Assembly (NCBI GenBank): GCA_029204045.2
Contig: CM055077.1
Location: forward strand, 9,872,584 to 9,936,583
Length of the DNA: 64,000 nucleotides
Direction: 5' to 3'
Origin: Tillandsia leiboldiana
Lineage: Eukaryota; Streptophyta; Magnoliopsida; Poales; Bromeliaceae
This document shows, piece by piece, positions 56,611 through 64,000 of this stretch; the first letter of the stretch is position 1, and each line of letters starts with the position of its first letter. The notes below the pieces were generated by a model. The model did no database searches. It was not told the origin of the DNA and worked only from the letters and a program-made list of their open reading frames with translations. A program made the position numbers and the translations under genes.

Positions 56611-58008
56611 GGGTTTTTCCGTCTACTGTTTTGAGTCGATGTTGGCGTTTTGGTCATCTAGTCTTAGCCATTATTGTTTTCCAGGGGCGCGGGACGTGGT
56701 AGACTCGGCAGGCACGCGGTCGCGGATGGTTTGAACGCCTGTGGTCACACAAGGTGGGTACAATTTCCAGGGTCAGTTGGGAAAGGGTGTAGGTGATATA
56801 AATTGCATGTTTGGGCAAAGGTGAAAAATAAAGTGATTACTTGTTTATAATGCTAACCCTGTTTACACTGGTTATTTATATAATTGATTATGAGGCTCGT
56901 GATTGCTACACGCACACCAGCGGTTTGGCCACTGCAAGGGTGTGCTTTTCCGGAAAAGTGGTACGTTGACCCGTGTACCCCACGTGATGGTGACGTAATG
57001 GGGGCCCTCGTGGGTGGGGGGTGTGAGCGGTGATGCCGAGGCGGGTGCTCGGTGGCCGAGGTAGGTGCTCGGCGGGGTTTCCGAGGCAGGTGCTCGGTGT
57101 GGTTGCCGGTGGAGGTGCCCGGTTTGGTTTGCACAGGGTTCTTCACTGTTGGTTGCACGTTGAGGAGGGTGGTTGCTCTGGTTTTACCGTGGTTTGCCTT
57201 ACTTTTAGCCCTTATTGCTTTCATTTTCATTTCTGGTCACTGACTTCCACTCCGTGACAGGTTCGTCCATGGGCGAGTGCTATGGCGTTGGTGAGGCCGT
57301 GCGAGTGACCTTCTGGCCCTTCGAGGCTGCAGATGTTGACCATTTGTTTATTCCCTGTTCATTTTATTACTCAGTAGTCGGTCTTGTGGATTGCGATACC
57401 TCCGTGGGGTCGACGTGGATGTTGGTCTGTGTGTTCACACCTTTCTGGATAAGTACTTGTTTTTAAATCTCTTCATTGGCCGCTTTCAAACTGCAAAAAC
57501 AAGAAAAAAGGAAAACATTGCGAAAATAGCTTTATAAAACCTGGGTGTCGTGTGGGCACCGTTTCAAAACCCTATGGATTATGCGATTGCGAAATTAGTT
57601 TATAAAACCTGGGTGTCGTGTGGGCACCGTTTTTAAACCCTGTGGATTATGCCAATTTGAAATGGTTTTATAAAATCTCGGTGTCGGGTGGACACTGCTT
57701 TCAAAACCCTGTGGCTTTATCCTTTCGAAAACAGTCGGCCTCTTTATCACTTGTGGAAAAATAGTGGTATGTGCTTAGTGACTGGTTGTATGTGTTTGAT
57801 GCTTGATCTAATGTGGTTAAAGTTCGAATGATATGGACTTTGTAGTCAGGACGTCGTGCATATACAAAGGAGACTCTGCCCGTTTGCAGAGTAAATTTTG
57901 TATATGCGGCGGGTCTGGGCACGCACTGGGGAAGAGGAAAAAAAAAAATATTTGAGTTTGGGCGCATCGTGGCTCTTCTTCCGCGCGTTTAAACCCCGGG
58001 GCGTGACA
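56611..58008 (+). repeat. 3' LTR of chromovirus F, right part
   Basis: Ends CCCCGGGGCGTGACA at 58008. Includes CTTTTCCGGAAAAG near 56946 (A has a similar CTTTTCCGGAAGAG near 5850), the 3-unit tandem repeat and the U5 stem-loop. Confidence 0.85.
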
Positions 58009-59113
58009 GTACCGTAATCAACAGACGATGCCCCAACGATGATGGAGAAGAACGGAACGAAAAATGATGTACAGTTGTCCCATAACACCGAACCGGACGA
58101 CAGCCTCGCGTCAAAAATCCCTCTGAACACGAAAAACCATCCTCCGGCTCATTCCGCTAGCTCCCGACGACAACCCGACGATGAACGGAAAGTCGAACGG
58201 TGATCCAAGCCTATCTACCATCGCTTGACGACGACCGCGACAAAAACCCACTAGGCAGATCCACGGAGTCGACCATCGAAACCATTCCGTCAAGCGAGAC
58301 CAACTGTTCAAGCGAGATCAACTCCGTCAAGCACCACCCGACTCATCATTGACGAAAACGACCTCGCGGCGTGGCCCGCTGCATGGGCAGCTCGGCGACA
58401 CTCGACGGGACGGCGGCGCACAGGGTGCAAGCCGCACGAGCGGCGTGATGCAGCTGCAGAGGAGCGCGGCGCTGGCAGTAGGGGCGCACAGCACTAGCTG
58501 CAGGTGCGCACGCGGCACTGGCTTGCAGGGGCACGCAGTGCGCGCAACAACAGGGGAGCGCGGGCGGTGGGCGGCGTGGCTGCGTGGCGCCGAGACTAGG
58601 GCACGGCTGCGGCAACCTTGCGACTAGGGCACGGTGGCGGCGGCCTTGCGATTAGGGCACGACGGTGGTGGCCTTGCCCCACACCGGTCAACTCCACCCA
58701 CCAAAACTGCGATGACGAGGAAGACAACGACACCGATCTCCGATGCGCAAAACGAGGAAGAAGACGGTGGAACTCCGATCTCTGGCAACGATGATGATTT
58801 CAGATTCGGTTTTTGGCACGCGCAACGAGGAATCCGACGATGATCAAAATCTCGGGGAAAAGGGGAATTGGGTTTTCTTACGCACGTATGAAAATCCTAA
58901 ATCCCAAAAAATTATACTAAAAACTCACCCATTTTCCTCGAAATACGTGCCACTATCCGCAACGTCCTAAAACTATTTGCACGAATTTTGATTGCACCGT
59001 TACGCCTTAACGGGTACCGAAAGGCTCAATACTCACACTCCCGGACCCGATAACTTAGAAGTATCATTTTAGGAGATCCGCCAAGCGGATTCGCGATCCG
59101 ATTTCACCGCCGT
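58009..59113 (-). mobile_element. LTR fragment G, inverted chromovirus LTR
   Basis: On minus it reads like LTRs A and J (CGGTGAAATCGGAT..., then a CGTGC segment) and includes a GC-rich block (58360-58640). Lacks about the first 130 bp. Host of element F on its right side; cut at 59113 by LTR H. No gene. Confidence 0.65.
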
Positions 59114-59630
59114 TGTAGTGCCCACGGTTTTTCCCCTTTGAGTCACTTTCGGTGTGTGTGTTATTTTACTTATTTTTCATTTTTTATCTATTTTACCGGT
59201 TTTGACTTTCATGTTGTAGAGCTCGTTAAACGGAGAACGGCGGTGCAATCGGCTCAAAAATCCGATGAACGGATCTCCCGGTGTGATTTTTTGAAGTTAA
59301 TGGGTGGAAAAGGTTTTTAAAATACTCATTAATGCTTTATGGTGCTTTAAAATCCGTGCTAGTGTATGTGGGGTGTTTCTGTTAATTTGGCACGCAAATC
59401 GAGAAAGAAACGGTTACAAAAGATAAAAATAGTTAAAAGCGGTTACAAAAGATAAGAGCGGTTATTATTATTACAAAATCTCTTATAAATACCAGGGGGA
59501 TCGAGGATCGATTTTGTTTTTACATATTAGAGAAAAGAAATAAGAAAATCTTCGTATCCCGTTTTTTGGAAAGAGAGTGATTCATCTTCTTTCTCGTTGT
59601 GCGCGCCAGAGATTGGAAATGCCATCATCA

Positions 59631-59720
59631 TCAAAGATCGGGTTCGTGAGCGCCATCACCGTCAGAGATCGGAGGTCAAAGATCGGGTTCGTGAGCGCCA
59701 TCACCGTCGGAGATCGGAGG
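59631..59720 (+). repeat. 45-bp tandem duplication in LTR H
   Basis: Two units starting TCAAAGATCGGGTTCGTGAG at 59631 and 59676, just downstream of the TATA box. Confidence 0.85.
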
Positions 59721-59895
59721 TCGGAGAGCGGGTCCGGGCATCGCATCATCTTCCCCGTCGGTAAAAGGTTGGTTCTTGGCTTTTCGTTGACTCCGTTTTG
59801 GATTTCGTGGGGTTTTCCGTGCTTTCGTTTGGGTTTCTTGGAATTTCTGCCGAAGCGGGAGTTTTGGGCGGAGCCGCCGCCGTCACCGTTGGCTT

Positions 59896-60040
59896 AGACG
59901 GGAGGCCGCCGTCGCCATCGGATAAGACGGGAGGCCGCCGCCGTCGTTGGTTGAGACGGGACGTCGCCGCCACCGTCGGATGAAACGGGAGGCCACTGCC
60001 GCCGTCGGATTTGACGGGAGGCCGCCACCACCATTAACGA
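59896..60040 (+). repeat. 29-bp tandem repeat, 5 units, in LTR H
   Basis: Units begin at 59896, 59925, 59954, 59983 and 60012 with ACGGGAGGCCGCC-like cores. LTRs A (near 4770) and J (near 63980) carry a single unit. Confidence 0.85.
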
Positions 60041-60669
60041 AGTCGCTAGGCAGTCGCTGTCGTGCCGGGCCTATTTTTGTCTTGACGTGGGGGGTGGGGG
60101 GCTGCGACGTGCCGCCGCCGCTCGATTTGCTGAGTCGCGCCGCCGCTCCGCATGCAAGCCGCGCCGCGCATCGCCGCTGTTCGCAAAAGGGCACCGCGCC
60201 GCCATCTTGCAACCTAGCGCGCAGCTAGCCGTAGCGCCACGCACTGCAAGGGTACAGCCGCCAGCGCCGCACGCCAGTCCCGCGCCGTGCAGCCCTGCAG
60301 TGCCGCCAGCCGCTCTGCAGCGCCGACCGCCAGGGCTGCTGGTCCGCACCCGCAGCCCTCTGCTCCGCAAGGCACTGCATGCCTAGCGTCGCAGCGCCAG
60401 GCCTACCAGCACCGCGCACCGCTGGCCTTTGCTGCATGCGCGCTGCCTTGCTGCTTGCCGCGTCCACTACTTTGCACGCGCCCGCCGCACTACCGCTTGC
60501 ATACCGCCGCGCGCAGCACCTCGCCGCTGCGCGCCCGCAGTCCCGCAGCCCCACCTATGCTACATCTTCTGCCAGCCGCGCGCCCGCACCCGCAAGCAGC
60601 CGTCGCCCCACATCCTTGCATGCGCGCCGCTGCCGCTTGGCCAAACCTTTGGGCGCCGCTGCTTGTTTT

Positions 60670-61968
60670 TGGTTAAGGATTTTGTTTTGGCGTATTTCGT
60701 GAAAGTGTTTAAGTCTTGAAGATTGAAGATGAAGATGTTTGGATCATATACCTCAATCTCAAGAAAGAAGAATTCAAAAGGGTCAGGTACGTTAACTAAA
60801 TAATCTTGGTGATCCGAATACTTCTTATAATGTAGAGACACTTGGATGGATTTTTAATCGCATAAAAATCAAGAAACTGGACTGTTATATGTTCAGGATC
60901 GGATCAGGGTACTACAGTCCGGACCCCGAACGTAGGTTGGTTCATGCGCAAATCTAGTATGAAACACCTCTGTTTCAGTCCGGCCCCCGAACGTGGATTT
61001 TATTGAAATCGCATGAACAGTCCGGACCGTAGGTATTTCGTTCCAGACCCCGAACCTTGTTTTTTCAGGAATTCTCTGAAAAACAACGACAGTCCGGATC
61101 GAGCCTAATCCAGTCCGGACCGTCGTGCGGGTAAAAATCTGTTACAGACAGTTTTTGATTCTTATCCTCTTCCAATGGTTTCTAACCTATAAGTAAACCC
61201 TAATTCTATCTTTTAGGGTAATCCAAAAATAAGTTTGTACTCCGGGAAATGACAGAGAAATATTAACGGAGTAAACTTAGACAAATCCACATATAGAGAA
61301 GAAAGGAAATAACTAGATTTAATTCTATACTTTTTCATCTATATTAATTAATTTGATTCTAGGTTTTCATACTCAGATTTTGAGTAGAATCAAATTAATG
61401 AATACTTAGATGGTATTCCAATCTATCTTTGATCTAAGTATTCGGCGGATTGTCACCACCAAACAAAACAACGATTTTCCCCAGAATCGGCGCGTGGATT
61501 CGCGTGGCCTTGTGGATTCAAGGTGTTACCGCTCTCGTGGATTCGGAGTGAGGTACGTTCGTGGATTCAAGACGTACTACTTGGTAGAGACCGTGGATTC
61601 GGTCAGACGTCGTGGATTCGACATTGGACGCCGTGGATTCGGCGTTGGACGCAAATCGTGGATTCGAGGTGCGTTGCGGAGCGAGCGGAGAAGATCAACT
61701 CGGAGCGTATGGAAAAAGGTTGAGTCGTGTGTGAGTACGGTATATCACCTTTGTACGTGTTTAATCTTAGTTGATTTCGTCGTGTGATCGGTCCCGTGGT
61801 TTTTTACTCCTGGTTTTGGAGTTTTCCACGTAAAATCTCTGCGTGTTATTTACTTTTCCGCATTGGGTTTTATTACGCAAAGATTTTTGAGTGTTTATTG
61901 TTTACACCTATTCACCCCCCTCTAGGTATTTTTTTTCCTATTTAGATCCATATTATCATAACCCAACA
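60670..61968 (+). mobile_element. Solo LTR K of a Sirevirus (1299 bp)
   Basis: TGGTTAAGGATTTTG to ATAACCCAACA, flanked by GTTTT at 60665-60669 and 61969-61973. Related to D/E LTRs but more diverged. The palindrome array uses GTCCGGAC (about 60917-61127), the TATA is decayed (TATAAGT, 61188-61194), and an 8-unit TGGATT hairpin array is kept. Confidence 0.88.
61490..61670 (+). repeat. TGGATT-loop hairpin array, 8 units (LTR K)
   Basis: Eight loops TGGATT in the same order as in D. Unit 4 differs: outer arms GTACGT/ACGTAC pair in K. Confidence 0.8.
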
Positions 61969-61973
61969 GTTTT

Positions 61974-62277
61974 TGTGTCGCCGCCACTTGGCTTTACCGC
62001 CGTCGCTCCGCGTCGCCGCCAAGGTCGCTCCGTCGAGCGATTTTATCGTCGTTTTCGCCGTCAGAATCCGGGTTGACCAACAAATTTCGGATTTGCCTTC
62101 CGGTTGTGTTTTTGATGTCGTTTTTTTGGGTGTTTTACTGTCAGGAGGTGTTTTTACTCATTTTTTGTTGGCGGGATCTACCGAGACAGTGGTAGGGGCC
62201 TGGACTCTTCTTTTGCCACCGAGGGGTCCGCCGTTTTCGTTCGGACAAGGTTACGGAGGCTTTTGAAGGGTTTTGAG
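61974..62277 (+). repeat. LTR fragment H, continuation
   Basis: GC-rich then T-rich sequence (CGCCGTCGCTCCGCG..., TTTTCGCCGTCAGAATCC), similar in layout to LTR A around 5200-5260. Cut at 62277 by LTR I. Confidence 0.55.
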
Positions 62278-63081
62278 TGTGATGACTCGGATCTCCGCAA
62301 AGCTTTTGCTGGGTGATCAGCGACTTCTGGAGGCTTATTCGGTGTGATGGAGGTGCTTGTGTGCAAATCGGACATCAGGATTGGACCCAGTGCGAAATTT
62401 GGATTAAGAATCCTTTTCGGATGCCTTCGATAAATTTAGAAGCGGAATTTGGCAAAACAAACATCGGATTTGGATTCAGCGCGCGGAAAACGATGGAAAT
62501 GGACTATTTACTTGTATTTTTCGGAGACCGGATGCCAAAACATGGATTTCGAGGCAAGTGTTACTGTTCCGGCAGCCGGGCAGGGCCGGCGGCGACGGGC
62601 AGCGGCGGAGCACGGCGGCGCAGGCACGGGCAGCAGCGCGGGCGGCCGGTCCACGGGACCTGGCGTGCACCGGGACCAGCGGGCGTTCGGCGGGACATGT
62701 GGCGAGCGTTGATTGGTTGGTCAACGCACGTGGGACAGCGCGCCGGGCGCGGCGCACGGTGGACCCGCCAGGCCACGTGTCGCTCGCCCATTGGCGGGCG
62801 CAGCGACCCGGGTGGCCCGGCGCGGACCGCGGCGCGTGCACCCCGCCGTGGACCGCGTCGCCACGCGGCGCGCCGCGATTGGCGGGCGCGCGTGCACCGG
62901 GCGCGCGGGGCGCGGAGCGGGTGACGTGGCGTGCTGAGGGAGATTCGAGCGTGCACAATGTTGGGCCGGGCCGGATTCGGGCACCCGAATCCTGCGCCCG
63001 AATCCGAATCCTCTTGTGTGTGGACTTTGGGCTATAAATAGCCCCTTTTTGTTGTTCTTTGGGCCTTTTCCCGAGCTCCTC
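62278..63081 (+). mobile_element. LARD-type LTR I (left 804 bp)
   Basis: TGTGATGACTCGG start, then the LARD U3 pattern: GC-rich block with CACGTGTC (62774-62781), a decayed ACAATGTTGGGCC palindrome near 62950, and a palindromic TATA GGGCTATAAATAGCCC at 63029-63044. Interrupted by LTR J. Confidence 0.82.
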
Positions 63082-64000
63082 TGTAATGTCACGACCTAAC
63101 CTGCATTTCTTTAATCCTTTTCGGGATAAATTGGTTGTTAGGGGCTTATCTTATCGAGTTTTATTGGGTAGAGCGTTGGCGTATGCGGGTATTTTTCTAT
63201 GATAGAGCCTGAAAAACGGTGAACGGCAGTGTGATCGGATCTGAAATCCAACTTACGGATTTCCCGGAATAGGGTTTTGAAGGTCGCTGTATCCATAGTG
63301 TGCACCGGAATCCGTGCTAAGAGTTGGCACGCTTTTCGAGGAGGTGGTGATTTTATCCCTTGTAACTAAAATTAAAAATATCCTTACAATACCGGATATG
63401 GGGATTTTTCCTTTATACGTACATATGAAAAGGAAAAATAAAAAAAATAAATTAATAATAAAAGATAATTATACCTCGTTTACCAAAAGGAAAACCCTCG
63501 TTTTAAAAGATCGCCTCCTCAAACCCTTCCCTCTTGTGCGTGCCGAAGACCAAAACAAAACCCTAGTTCGGAGATAGAAAAGAGAGAAAAAAGAGAGCGG
63601 ATCTTCCACCTCCTTCGATCAACGTGCTGGAAGCCGGGAACGAGACGTCACCGTCATCCGAGGGCGGATCCGGATTCTCACCACCGCAAAGAACGGAGAT
63701 CGGGATCGTGTTGCCTCCTCCATCGGAGCAAGGTTAGCGATCGTTAATTCTCTTTCGTCGGTTTAATCGCGGGTTTTTCGTGCTCTTTTGCGATTGGTTT
63801 TGATCGGTGATTTGTTCGTGTTTTTGACCGGTTTTGATCGATGGTTTTAATCGGTCTTGATCGGAGGTTTGATCGGGTTTCCGATCGGTGTTTCGTTTGG
63901 TTTTCGATCGATGGTTTTATCGTTGGAGTTGCCCGTGGATTTGTTTGGGTTAATTGGGTGTTCCGTCGGAGCATGGGGGAGTTAACGGGAAGCCGCCGTC
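63082..64000 (+). mobile_element. Chromovirus LTR J (runs off window)
   Basis: TGTAATGTCACGACC start. Shares with LTR A the block TATTTTTCT(A/G)(T/C)GATAGAG, GATCGGATCTGAAATCC and CGGAATCCGTGC, and near its end the AACGGGA(G/A)GCCGCCGTC unit. Only 919 bp are in the window. No gene seen. Confidence 0.75.

Larger units (their letters stand above)
51439..58008 (+). mobile_element. Chromovirus F (Ty3/gypsy), decayed
   Basis: Partial 5' LTR (51439-52243), PBS, broken gag and pol, and a 3' LTR that lacks its first part because pol is fused to it at about 56137. Same clade as A by gag and RT. It sits in the older inverted LTR fragment G (right flank 58009). Confidence 0.88.
59114..60669 (+). mobile_element. 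LTR fragment H, chromovirus-type (left part)
   Basis: Starts TGTAGTGCCCACGG. TATAAAT at 59484-59490, a 45-bp duplication, 29-bp repeats, then a GC-rich block (60090-60660) whose open frames on both strands I treat as spurious. Continues after solo LTR K at 61974-62277. Confidence 0.7.

Noticed and set aside
56051..56734. Ala/Arg/Gly-rich open frames up to 305 codons
   Set aside because: Compositional artefact of the GCCGCGCGGC repeats. Only the first part of the 55817-56137 frame is real (integrase start).
58009..59113. Possible host gene between elements F and H
   Set aside because: Sequence on minus follows chromovirus LTR blocks seen in A and J, and no open frame has recognisable protein similarity.
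59896..60040. 29-bp periodic array, CRISPR-like at first glance
   Set aside because: No repeat/spacer alternation, units contiguous and similar throughout, plant retrotransposon context.
60071..60702. Ala/Pro/Arg-rich frames on both strands in LTR H
   Set aside because: GC-rich LTR DNA, no motif, cut by solo LTR K.

Overview
The window is nuclear DNA of a flowering plant and consists almost entirely of nested LTR retrotransposons. I found no host gene, no structural RNA gene and no CRISPR array. The plant assignment rests on four things: Ty3/gypsy chromoviruses with a C-terminal chromodomain; Ty1/copia Sireviruses (two CCHC knuckles, a long coiled-coil Gag, multiple polypurine tracts, palindrome arrays in U3); primer-binding sites matching initiator-Met tRNA (TGGTATCAGAGC); and deep nesting. 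The species cannot be named from the sequence.

Left block (1-17320). Sirevirus B (minus, gag-only, 13499-17320) was entered by LARD1, a large non-autonomous gypsy derivative (minus, about 4.2 kb LTR). LARD1 was in turn entered, in its 3' LTR, by chromovirus A (plus, 1-6748). A keeps a nearly intact pol with one nonsense codon, but its gag is truncated and its protease is lost.

Middle block (17326-51338). LARD2 (plus) has only five bases of its 3' LTR left before the end of an inverted LARD4 LTR (24777-25932). LARD3 (plus, from 25933) lies inside LARD4. LARD3 received three copia insertions: the young gag-only Sirevirus C in its 5' LTR (29924-36319, TSD GCAGT), solo LTR D in its internal region (39246-40591, TSD GCTGG), and the autonomous-type Sirevirus E in its 3' LTR (minus, from 42135). 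E has a gag-pol reading frame and a separate 3' ORF that appears to have its own promoter and a 5' UTR intron. E runs into a 100-N scaffold gap (51339-51438).

Right block (51439-64000). Chromovirus F (plus) is heavily decayed, with pol joined to the 3' LTR by a deletion. It sits in an old inverted LTR fragment (G). Then follow LTR H, carrying solo Sirevirus LTR K (60670-61968, TSD GTTTT), a LARD-type LTR (I) and another long chromovirus LTR (J) that runs off the window.

How the parts work together. The LARD elements have 4-kb LTRs, good PBS and PPT sites and only relics of gag and pol. They share LTR termini, PBS spacing and a PPT-adjacent hairpin with chromoviruses A and F, so A/F-like elements are plausible helpers. 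Likewise B and C carry only Gag but share cis elements with E. The most interesting signals are non-coding: an array of hairpins with invariant loop TGGATT and covarying stems in Sirevirus LTRs; a conserved element of about 101 nt downstream of the last ORF in B, C and E; palindrome arrays that change symmetrically between subfamilies and reappear in front of the E 3' ORF; and several conserved hairpins in the chromovirus/LARD LTRs.
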